The notes under the pieces are model-generated. The model did no database searches. It worked only from the letters and a program-made list of their open reading frames with translations, and was not told where the DNA came from. This document shows positions 1 to 12,200 of a stretch of DNA of 46,189 nucleotides, piece after piece. The stretch spans positions 3,597 through 49,785 of the forward strand of contig NCCR01000010.1 of the NCBI GenBank assembly GCA_002279765.1, given 5' to 3'. This stretch comes from Verrucomicrobia bacterium 12-59-8 (GTDB taxonomy: Bacteria; Verrucomicrobiota; Verrucomicrobiae; Verrucomicrobiales; Verrucomicrobiaceae). A program made the translations under genes and the position numbers. Every line of letters begins with the position of its first letter. Position 1 is the stretch's first letter.

Positions 1-53
1 GCAAACGGGGGTGTTTCGGGAAACTTAAACAAATCGGTTCTTTCTATTGAAAT

Positions 54-59
54 TATAAT
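54..59 (+). promoter_or_regulatory. Candidate -10 box for the giant gene
   Basis: A perfect TATAAT lies in the AT-rich stretch just before the giant gene, 36 nt upstream of its ATG. No convincing -35 hexamer is found 16-18 nt upstream, so the assignment rests on the -10 match and its position. Bases 1-53 hold no gene. Confidence 0.35.
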
Positions 60-95
60 GAATATGGTTAGGTTGGAATTATTCACAATAAAAAC

Positions 96-272
96 ATGGT
101 TCTTCCTCCGGGATACAGCGGTCCTTCGCCTGTTTCTAAAGAAACAGGCGAGTCGTCTGCCACGATTCTCCGCGCTGCTGCGTGGGTTAGGGGGCGTTGT
201 GCCCGAGGCCAGCGCTCCTTGACAGCGGGTGTCAGCCTGTTTGTGGCTTCGGCGATGGCGGCGATGGCGGCG
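96..272 (+). other. Extended N-terminal signal peptide of the giant protein
   Basis: Residues 1-59. A 30-residue hydrophilic extension precedes an Arg-rich n-region (RGRCARGQR), a hydrophobic stretch and a small-residue AMAA cleavage zone, with TDFSDY as the likely mature start. Starting later, for example at the TTG at 219, would lose the basic n-region, so the upstream ATG is preferred. Confidence 0.7.
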
Positions 273-3200
273 ACGGATTTCAGTGACTATTCTGGTTTCG
301 CGAGCGCTAGCAGCACCACGGTGAGCACGATCAAGATCGGTGCCATCACGGACAGTGAATCATCCATCACGGCCAATGCCACCGCCACGGGTGACGACAT
401 CACGGGCTCGGATGACGAAGACGGTGTGACACTGCCAGCCAGCATTGTGACGGGCACTACCGGGAGTTTCACCGTGAAGGTCACCAACACCAGCGGCTCG
501 ACCACGTACCTGAACGCCTGGATCGACTTCAACCAGAACGGCTCCCTGAATGACACTGGAGAGCAGGTGGCGAAGAACACCGCGATCGCCACAGGTACCT
601 CCAACGCGACTAAGACGATCAGCTTCACCGTGCCATCCACGGCCAGCGGGGGGCAGACAGGCTTGCGCGTGCGCCTTACCTCCACCAGCACCCCTGGCTC
701 GACCGGGCAGAGCGGCAATGGGGAAGTGGAAGACTATCTGGTGCTGATCTGCCCCTCCATCACGCTTTCGCCCTCCAGCCTGTCCGGTGCGGTGGCCGGT
801 GCGCCCTACTCGCAGGCGCTGAGCGCGAGCGGCGGCACGGCACCGTACTCGTATTCGGTGACCAGCGGCTCGCTGCCCGGCGGGCTGGCACTGAGTTCGG
901 GCGGGGTCCTGAGCGGTACACCTACCTCCGGGGCGACGGCGACCTTCACGGTGCAGGCCGTGGATCAGAACGGCTGCAGCGGCACTCGCACTTACACACT
1001 GACGCCTGCCTGCATCGGCTATGTCATCTCGCCGTTTTCGATGGGATCGTGGGATCTCTCCGCCGCCGTCAACATCACGCTGCTGGCCACGCCGACCTCA
1101 GGCTCGGCCAGCACTCCCTTCACATGGACGCAGACTTCAGGTACTTTGCCATCGGGGCTCTCGCTGAGCAGCGCGGGGGTGCTGAGCGGCACGACGACGG
1201 CCAAGGGCAGCTACAGCTTCACGCTTCAGTCCGCCGATGCCAATGGCTGCACGGCCTCGCAGTCGTACATCATGACCGTGGCCTCCGGCAGCAGCTACTC
1301 CAGCACGCTGTATGTCAGTACTGGCAACGGCAGCACCGGCTATCTGGAGACGTATGACGTCTCCACAGGAACCAAAACGCTCGTCGGCCAGACCAAGGAC
1401 TCGAGCAGCCACTACCTGACGGACCTGGCGTGGTCGCCCTCGGGAACGCTCTACGGCATCGACTTCAACAACATCTACCAGATCAACCCGACGACCGGGG
1501 CAGTGACGCGGCTTGGCAGCTTCGGTAACAGCTTCAACGGTCTGGTGTTTGACTCCGCCGGGACCCCCTACATCAGCAGCGTCAATGACGGCGACATCTA
1601 CACCTTCAATCTCTCTGCGCTGAGCACCAGCTCCGCCACGCCGGTGACCGTCGCATTCAGCTCGCCGGCCACTGTCCCCAATGGCCAGGCGCTCGACAGT
1701 GCAGGGGACCTGGCGTGGATCGGCAATGAATTGTACTACACCGTCGCGGGCAGTGGTTTCACCACGTTCTATCTCTACAAAGTGCCGGAAGGAGGCACGG
1801 CCACGCAGTTGGTGGGGCAGGTCAAAACCACGGGGGGAGCAGCCATCGCTGATGTCTTTGGTCTTTCCACCGACGGTTACGGCACGCTGTACGCGCAGGC
1901 GGGCACTGCGCTCTACACGCTGGACAAGACGACAGGTGTGGCCACCACCGTCACCAGCAGCATGGCGGCAAACGCGATCTCTGGCGGGGCCATGCGCTAT
2001 GAGTTCACCCAGGTGCTGGATGACTTCGGCGACTACTCCGGATTCCCGGTGGCACGCGACACGGTGAACAGCAACCTGCAGATGGGGGCGCTGATTGATT
2101 ACGACATTCCAGCCGCGTTCAACACCGCTGCCACGGCGGACGATCTCTCCGTGCTGGATGACGAAGATGGTGTCACGCTGCCCGGCAGCATGGTGCAGGG
2201 CGCGACTGGCCTGACGGTCACCGTCAACGTGACCAACACGGGCGGTGCGCCTGCGTTCCTGAATGGCTGGATCGACTTCAACAACAATGGCTCTCTCACC
2301 GATGCCGGCGAACAGATCATCAACAACATCACCGTGCCAGACGGCACCAGCAATGCCAGCCAGACCTACACCTTCAGTGTGCCTGCGAATGCGACGGCAG
2401 GCAGTGTGGGCGCGCGCTTCCGTCTTACCGCTGTCAGCAATCCCGGTTCCTCCGGCGCGAGTGGTCCGGGCGAGGTGGAAGATTATCTCGTCACCATTAC
2501 CTGCAGCGGCGTAGCGCTCTCACCGAGCACCCTGACGGCCCCCACGGTCGGCACCGCCTACTCGAAGACCGTGAGCGCCAGCGGCGGCAACACGCCCTAT
2601 ACATACGCCGTGGCCACCGGCTCGCTGCCTGCCGGTCTCACGCTGAACGCCAGCACAGGCGTCATCTCAGGAACCGCCACCAGTTCCAGCGCCGCCAGCT
2701 TCACGCTGCGTGCCACGGATGCGAAAGGCTGCACAGGCACGCAGGCCTACACCGTCACGCCCGTCTGTTCATCGCTCACCGTCACACCTGCCACGCTCAA
2801 CACGCCTACAGTCGGCACCAGCTTCACCCAAACGCTCAGCGCGGCCGGCGGTCTTTCGCCTTACTCGTGGGCGCTTACCAGCGGCACGCTGCCGACGGGG
2901 CTGTCGCTGAGTACGAGCAACGGCACCATCAGCGGTCTCCCCACCAGCGCCTCTGCGGCGACATTCGTCGCGCGTGCCACGGATGCCGCCGGTTGTACCA
3001 AAACGCAGTCCTACACCGTCACTCCGGTCTGCCCGACGGTCAGCATCACTCCGACCACACTTGCAGCGGGCGCCGTGGGAACAGCCTACTCTCAGACGCT
3101 CAGCGCCAGCGGTGGCACGGCACCGTATGGCACCTGGACGGTGACAAGCGGCATGCTGCCAGCGGGTCTCTCGCTCAATGCCAGCAGCGGTGTCATCAGC

Positions 3201-6200
3201 GGCACGCCGACGGCCTCCGCCAGCCCCTCAACCTCTGTCACCGTGCGCGTGAATGATGCCTACGGCTGTCAGGGCACGCAGGTGGTGACGCTGCAAATTT
3301 GCCCCGTCCTCTCGCTCTCGCCCGCGATCCTGCCGACCCCCACGGTGGGCACTGCCTATTCACAAAGCATCGCTGCTTCCGGCGGTGCGGCTTCGTACAC
3401 GTTCACGCTTGCCAGTGGTACACTGCCAGCATGGGCTACGCTGAGTTCCTCCGGGGTGATCAGCGGCACGCCCACCAGCACCGCCGCTGCCACCTTCACG
3501 GTGCGTGCCACCGATGCCAACGGGTGCAGCGGCACGCTCAGCTACACGATCACGCCCATCTGCCCGACGATCAGCCTCTCGCCCACCGCGCTCGCCACCG
3601 GCACTGTGGGCAGCGCCTATTCGCAGACGCTTTCCGCGACTGGCGGCACTGCGCCCTACAGTGCCTGGACCCTCACCAGCGGCACGCTGCCAAGTGGTCT
3701 CACGCTCAATGCCAGCACCGGCGTCATCAGCGGCACACCGACCGCCTCCGCCAGCCCGGCGACTTCGATCACGGTGCGGGTGAATGACGCCAACGGCTGC
3801 CAGGGATCACGCGCGATCACGCTGCAAATCTGCCCGGCCATCACGTTCTCACCCACCACGCTATCCACGGCGACCGTGGGCACGGCATATTCGCAGACCA
3901 TCACGCCCGGCGGCGGCACGGCACCTTACACCTGCACGCTTGCCAGCGGCACGCTGCCTGCCTGGGCCTCGCTGACCTCCGCCGGCGTGCTCAGCGGCAC
4001 ACCCACCAGCACCGCGACGTCCATCTTCACCTTGCGTTTCACGGATGCCAACGGCTGCGCCTCCACACTCGCCTACACGCTCACGCCAGTCTGCCCGACG
4101 ATCACCCTCACGCCTGCCGCACTTACCGCAGGCACCGTGGGCGCCGCGTATTCACAAACGCTCGCCGCCAGCGGTGGCACCGCGCCATACAGCACATGGA
4201 CCATCACGGGTGGCGCACTGCCGGCGGGGCTGAGCCTCAATGCCAGCACAGGCGTCATCAGCGGTACGCCGACAGCCTCCGCCAGCCCGGCGACCACTAT
4301 CACGGTGCGCGTGAATGATGCGAACGGCTGCCAGGGCACGCGCGCGATCACGCTGCAAATCTGCCCGGTCATCGCCCTCGCTCCCTCCACGCCAGCCACC
4401 GGCACTGTCGGCAGCGCTTACTCGCAGACCATCACCGCTTCAGGTGGGGCCGCGTCCTACACGTATGCGGTCGTCAGCGGCTCGCTGCCAGCGGGTCTCT
4501 CGCTCAATGCCTCCACCGGTGTGGTGAGCGGCACGCCTTCATCGCAGACCAGCGGCAACGTCACGCTGCGCGCCACAGATGCGAACGGCTGTCAGGGTAC
4601 GCAGGCCATGACTTTTGCCATGGGCTGTCCGGCCATTACCATCTCCACCGCCACGCTGCCGCAGGGTACTGTTGGCAGCGCTTACTCTCAAACACTCGCT
4701 GCATCCGGCGGTTCATCAAATTACACCTGGTCGATCACTGGCGGCACGATGCCAGCGGGTTTGTCCCTGAGCAGCGGCGGTGTCATCAGCGGCACACCCT
4801 CCGCTGGCAACGCCGGCGGGGTCAATATCACCATTTCCGCCACGGACACTCTCAACTCCTGCGCCGCCACCAAGACCTTCGCGCTGCAGATTTGCCCCAC
4901 GGTCACGCTTTCTCCCACCACGCTGAGCACGCCGACCGTGGGCACGGCTTATTCGCAAACGATCACGGCTTCCGGTGGCGCTGCGTCCTACACCTACGCG
5001 CTGGCCAGCGGCACGCTGCCCACCTGGGCCACCTTGAGCAGTGCCGGTGTGCTGAGCGGCACGCCGTCGAACACCGCAGGAGCCACCTTCACTGTGCGCG
5101 CCACGGATGCGAATGGATGTGTGGGCACGCGTTCCTACACCCTCACGCCGAGCTGCTCCACCCTCAGCATCAGCCCCACCTCGCTCAGCCAGGGCACGGT
5201 AGGCACGGCCTACTCGCAGACGCTGGCCGCCAGCGGTGGCACCGCGCCTTACGGTTCATGGACCCTCACCAGCGGCACGCTGCCTGCCGGTCTGACGCTC
5301 AACGCCAGTACCGGGGTCATCTCAGGTACACCGACCGCCGCCAGTTCCGCCACTGTGGTCACGGTGCGGGTCAATGATGCGAACAACTGCCAGGGCTCGC
5401 AAATCGTCACGCTGCAGGTCTGCCCCGTCCTCAGCCTCGCACCCACCACGCTGAATGCACCGGTGGTGGGGACCGCTTATTCGCAGAGCATCTCCGCCAG
5501 CGGTGGTACCTCCCCTTACACCTTCAGCTTGGTGAGCGGCACGCCGCCCGCATGGGCCACACTGAGCAGCGCCGGGGTGCTGAGCGGCACGCCAAACAAC
5601 ACGACGGCGGCCACCTTCACGGTGCGTGCCACGGATGCCAGCGGCTGTGCCAAAACCCAGGCCTATACTTTGGCGGCGGGCTGCCCGGTCCTCAGCATCA
5701 CGCCTGCAGCGCTCGCGCAAGGTGTCGTTGGTTCCGCTTACTCGCAGACCTTGGCCGCCAGTGGCGGCACTGCGCCCTACACCTGGGCGGTGACTTCCGG
5801 CAGTCTGCCGACTGGCCTAACACTGAACGCCAGCAGTGGTGCGATCACCGGCACACCCACGGTGGTCAACACCGCCGGTGCCAGCGTCACGCTGCGTGCC
5901 ACGGACGTCTATGGCTGCCAGGCTTCCACGCCTTTGACCGTGCAGGTCTGCCCGGCCCTTAACCTGTCACCCACCACGCTGTCGGCGGGGACGGTTGGCA
6001 CGCCCTACAGCCAGACCATCACTTCCAGCGGGGGCACGGCTCCCTACACTTACACGGTGAGCAGCGGCACGCTCCCAGCGGGGCTGTCACTGAGCAGCGG
6101 GGGTGTCCTTAGCGGCACGCCCACGACGGCTTATGGCACGGGTGCCAGCTTCACGCTACGGGCCACGGATGCCAACGGCTGCTTGAAGGACCAGATGGTC

Positions 6201-9200
6201 AGTGTGAAAATCTGCCCGGTCATCACCCTGCCCGCCATCTCCACCTCATTGACGGTGGGGGTGAGCTACTCGCAAACCGTCAGTGCCAGCGGCGGCACCG
6301 CGCCGTATGTCCTTGCGCTGAGCAGCGGCACGCTGCCAGCAGGCTTGAGTTTCAACACAAGCACCGGTGTGCTCAGCGGCACGCCAACGAGTCCTGGCGC
6401 ACGCACCATCGTCATCAGCGCCACGGATGCGAACGGCTGCGCTGGCTCGCTCAGTTGCACACTGACGCCACAGTGCCCAGTCATCAGCACGAGCCCAGGT
6501 ACGCTGGCCTTTGGTAAAGTGGGTGATACCTACTCGCAGAGCCTCATCACCGCCGGGGGCACCGCGCCCTACACCTATGCGATTACGGGCGGCGCGTTGC
6601 CCGCAGGCCTGAGTCTAGACTCGGGTGTGATCAGCGGCACACCGACCACCTCAGGTACAGCGGCGCTGACACTGACCGTGACGGATGCCTCCGGCTGTCA
6701 GGCGGTGGTCGCGCGCAGCATGACCATTTCGGCCCCACCGCTTTCGACCTGCCCGACACCGCTCGATCAAACCATTGGCGGTGCCTACCAGGTGACACGT
6801 CTGGGCCGCGATGTGCTCGGCGGTGAAAACTCCGGCCTGGGCAACTGCTTGTACAACATGTCCCCTAACGGCCGCTGGATCACCGGCATCCGGGTGGGAC
6901 TGACATCCTACGGCTTCATCCTGAACACCCTCACGGATGAAAATGTGGACGTGCCCATGCTGGATTCGACACATCCGTATGCGATGGGCCGGGATGTGAA
7001 CAACAACGGCGATGCCGTCGGGTATGAAAAATGGACCACCGGCAGCAAGATCAACATCGTCCCGTGGTACTACTCGAACGGCGTCACCACGCGTCTGCTG
7101 ACGCCATATGACAGCAACTCCAGCATGAGCGCCATGCCCTGTGCGCTGACAAGTGACAGTGCGTATGCGTTTGGCACCGTGGACCCTGACGGCCCTGGAG
7201 GACCGGTATTGTCGCAGGGCGGCTTCTGGAACCTCAGTTCCGGCGTCTGGACGGCGATCGCGGGAGTGCGCGAAGTGGTGGATGCCTCCGCCGATGGTGC
7301 GAAGCTTTTGGTGACAGACAGCAGTGGCGTGGGCAAAGTGCTCAGCGGCAGCCCGGCGGCTGGGTACAGCACCATCGTGGTCAGCTTCACCGGTGGTTCT
7401 TTGAACGCGGGCCGCATCAGCCCAAGCGGACGTTATATCGGTTCGAGCCAGCGTCTATCCGGAGTGCCGACGCCCTTTGTGTATGACACGCAGAACGGTA
7501 CCCGCACCAATCTGCCACGCATCCTGCCGCAGGACAATCTCGGCGGCATTGTCGGGGCCGTCAGCGACACAGGCCGCGTCCTCGGCACGATCTACAGCCG
7601 CGCATCCACCGGCAGCTTTGCGGTGATGTGGGACACGCCGGCGGATTTGTACACGCGCATCTCGGACCTGCTCGTGGCCGACGGTCACGTGGCGCAGGAC
7701 AACGCGTACTCCTTCTGGAACATCTACAACGGCGGCGACGGCATCTCTGCGGACGGCACCACAATGGGAGTGTTCGGCGACAACCCCTACAACGTGGAAG
7801 ATTCGATGGTGTTCCAGCGGGTGGCGGTGGCGGACTCGCGCCTGTGCCTGGGCAATGCCGTGTGGCAGGACACGAACCGCAACGGTATCAAGGATCCCGG
7901 TGAGCCAGGTACCGCAGGCGCGGAGCTGCATCTTTTCCATCCTGGAGCTGACGGAGTGCGCGGAGGCACCGGCGTGAACGCGGACTACGAAATCGCCGCG
8001 CCCATCACCACCACCAGCAGCGGGGTTTATGTGTTCAGCTCCATTCCTTCCGGTACGTATTATGTGCAGGTCATCCCACCGGATAACCTGCCTGCGACTT
8101 CTGGTGTGGTGGTGCCGCTGGACAACGGCGTGGACAATGACAACAACGGCATGCAGCCCGGCGGTCCGGGCACACCGGTCTACAGCCCGCTGATCACCCT
8201 CGTGCCGGGCACCGAGCCGGTGAATGATGGCGACACCAATTCCAACACGGACTTCACCGTCGATTTTGCGCTGAGTGACGGCGTGAGCGTGGGCGATCTG
8301 GTGTTTGCTGACCGCAATGGCAACGGCCTGTTTGAGACCAGCTCCGGGGACGCCGGACTACCCAACATCACGGTGCAACTGCTGGACGGCAGCACAGGGA
8401 ATCTGCTGCTGACGACGGTCACTGATGCGAATGGGAATTACTTCTTTGGCGGCTGCGCACCGGGCACCTACCGCGTCAATGTTCCCACCCCGCCTTCGGC
8501 GTATTTGTCTGCCACGATTGCGGCTGCTGCGGACAATGGCGTGGACAATGACAGCAACGGGATTCAGAGCGGCGGACCTGGCGCGGCGTCCCTGAGTCCA
8601 TTGATCACGCTGGCCAGCGGCACGGAGCCGGGCTCCGCCGGCAGCACGAACTATGAAAACACCATCGACTTTGGATTCCGCTCCTGCCCGTTCATCACGA
8701 TCACGCCCAGCACCTTTGCCAGCGGTATGGTCGGCACGGCCTACACGCAGGCGATGAGTGCTGCGGGCAGCAGCGCGACGCCTTACTCATGGACGACGTC
8801 CGCCGGCACCTGGCCCGCAGGGCTGAGCCTGAGCAGCAGCGGCAGCGTCAGCGGCACTCCCACGACCCCGACCAGCGGTGTGAACGGCGCGAGCGTCACC
8901 GTGCGCGCCATCGACACCAACACCTGCGTTAGAGACCAGGTGATGCGGATCAAGATCTGCCCGGTGATCACGGTGAATCCCGCCACGCTGCCTGCGCCGC
9001 TGATTGGCGCCACCTACGCCCAGACCATCACGACTTCCGGCACCACCGCCACGCCGGTGGTGTACAGCGCCACCGGGCTGCCAGCGTGGTTGTACCTGGA
9101 TGCGAGATCTGGAGTGCTGTCAGGGACGCCGACGAACTCCACCACAGTCACCTTCACCGTCACCGCCACGGACGCCAATCTGTGCTCCGCGTCCCGGACC

Positions 9201-12200
9201 TACACGCTGCCGCCTGTGTGTCCCGCCATCACCATCACGCCGGCGGCACCGGCGGTGGGCAAAGTGGGTGTGCCATACAGCCAGTCGCTCACTGCGTCTC
9301 CGGCGTCTGGTCTGACCGCGCAGTATTACTCGGGCATGAGCTTCAACACGCTGCTGCTGACACGGCAGGAAGCGTCCATCAATTATGACTGGGTCAACGG
9401 CTCGCCGGATCCGCTGGTGCCGGCGGACAAGTTTTCAGTGCGGTGGAGCGGATTCATCCGTCCGGCGGTCGCGGGCACCTATACCTTTCAAAGCACGAGC
9501 GATGACGGCGTCCGCGTGTGGGTGAACAACACCCTGCTCATTGACCGCTGGGTGGATCAGTCCGCGACCAACTACAGCGCCACGATCACACTGGCAGCGG
9601 GTACAGTGGTGCCGATCCGCGTGGAGTATTATGAGAACGGCGGGCAGGCGGTGATGAAGCTGAACTGGTCCGGTCCAAACCTGAGCCTGCAACCAGTGAC
9701 GGGCTGGCTGGATTATGTCTGGGGTGTGTCCGGCGGCGTCCTGCCTGCGGGACTGACATTCAGTGCAACTACAGGGGTCATCAGCGGCACGCCCACGGCG
9801 GCGAACGGCTTGGGGATCAATCTCACCCTAACCGCCACGGATCCGAACGGCTGCGTCGGCACACGGGCGTGGCCGATGCTGCAAATCTGCCCCGCCATCA
9901 GCATGTCACCTGCCACATTGCCACCGGCGACGGTGAATGTGCCGTACGTGCAGACGATTGCGGCAGCTGGCGGCGCGGCACCCTATCAATACAGCGTCGT
10001 CAGCGGCAGCCTGCCCGCGTGGTGTACTCTGAATGCCACGACCGGGAAGCTTACCGGTACGCCGACTGACAATAGCAAGGGCACGTTCACGGTTGCCGCC
10101 ACGGATGCCAATGGATGTGTGAGCACCCAGATTTACACCGCAGACCCGCGTTGCACCATCTTCACCGCCAGCCCGGTTACGCTGCCGAGCGCCACGACGG
10201 GCATCGCGTATTCGCAGACCCTGACGACCACCGGCGGCACCGCGCCCTATACCTACACTTTGAGCAGCGGGACTCTGCCTGCCGGATTCACGCTGACCAG
10301 CGACGGCATCCTCAGCGGGACCGCCGCAACGGGAGATGGCAGCAGCGCCAGCCTCACGGTGGTGATCGCCGATTCGCAGGGATGTCTGGGTTCCGCCAGC
10401 TATCAGATGAAGGTGTGTCCGGTGGTCACACTCAGCCCGACCACGCTGCCTGCTCCGTTCCTTGGCCTCAGCTACGCGCAGACGATCACCACTAGCGGTA
10501 CGAGCGCGACACCGCTGACATGGAGTGCGACGGGCCTGCCTGCATGGCTGAGCATCAACAGCAGCACGGGAGTGCTCAGCGGCACGGCCACCACGACCGC
10601 GCCAGCCACCTTCACGCTTACTGCCACCGATGCAAACGGCTGCTCGGGTTCACGGTCATATACAGTCACGCCGACCTGTCCTGTGGTCACGCTGGGCGGC
10701 ACCGCACCGCCAAACGGCTACCTCTCGACCAGCTACGCTCAAAGCATCACCGCCAGCGGCGGCACCGCACCGTATTCATTTACATTGGTCAGCGGCAGCC
10801 TGCCGCCAGGACTCACCCTGGCAGGCAATGGCAACGTGAGCGGCATGCCAACGACGCTTGGCAGCTACACCGTGACGGTGCGTGCCACGGACGCCTACAA
10901 CTGCCAGAGCTCCACGAGTGCGGTCACCTTCAACATCAAGAGCATGGGCATCGGCAATCAGGTGTGGGTGGACATGAACGATGACGGTCTGCGTGGCTCG
11001 ACGGAAAGCGGCGTGCCCAATCTGCCCGTGCAACTGTGGTCGCCTGGCATCAATGGCGTGGTGAACAACGGCAGCGGTGATGACGTGCTGCTGGTATCCA
11101 CCACCACCGACGCCAATGGTCTGTATCTCTTCAGCGGCCTCGCGCCCGGCATCTATTACATGCGCATCCCGACACCACCGACGTTCTATCCGAAGGTCAG
11201 CACCAGCCAGGTGGCTCTCGACAATGGCGTGAACAATGACAACAACGGCATTCAGGCGGTGTCAGGCCTTGCGGTGGTCACGCCTTTGATCACGCTGTAT
11301 CCCGGCACGGAGCCTGGCACTGGCGTTGATGGCGACGACACGGACAGCGACAGCACCATCGACATCGGGTTTGCCAATGCCAACCCCTGCCAGATCACCA
11401 ACCTCATCGACAACCCCAGCTTTGAATTCCAGGGCTTGCCGAACGTGACCGGCACCGCCACGACCGTGCTCGGCTATGACGGCACGGGCACCTCGTTTGG
11501 CTCCGGCATCAATGCCTTCCAGTGGCTGGGCGGCACGAACGGCACCAGCAGTGTTGGCGAGCCAGTCCAGCGCGTGCAGATCGACGCCAGCAGCAGCGGC
11601 TCCAAGGTGTCCTGGATGGAAAGTGTGAAGAGCCGCCATGGCAAGCGCATGCTGCTGCTACAGGGAACGAATTCCGCCGTCAATCTGCTGCCAGCGGGCG
11701 GCGGGAATTGGAGCACCGTGTTACAGGCGGGCAAGGAATACGAGCTGAGCGTGTGGGCTTCCAGCGCCTCGTCGGGTGCGGCTTCGATCTTGTGGAATCT
11801 CGGTGCGAATGCACAAATCTTCCAGATCATCACCGGAGCTACGCCGGGCCTGTATCAATACTACACGGTGCCTCAGGGTGAAATGAGCGCCACGGCTCCA
11901 GGCGTGAGCCAGTGCTGCGGTTACAACGGCAGCACGGTGTCCTACTCGGTCTTTGGTGCTTCCGATTACAACAACTGGTCGGAAGCCGCTGCCAACAGCA
12001 CGCAGCCGTTGTGGCGTCAGTTCACCTATCACTTCCGTGTGGCCAATGGCGCCTCACAGTCGCAGATCGACACCGCCAGCATCGCGCTATCCGGTGGCAG
12101 CAGCACCAATGCCGTGGCTGCCGATCTTGTTTACCTCTGCCAGGTGAATACCACCGCCACGCTGACGCTCGGCAATCTGGTGTGGAATGATTCGAACAAC

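Noticed and set aside
2502..6731. CRISPR-like regular repetition
   Set aside because: The period is 264 bp (and 528-531 bp), in frame, and encodes Ig-like protein repeats; there are no short identical repeats separated by unique spacers.
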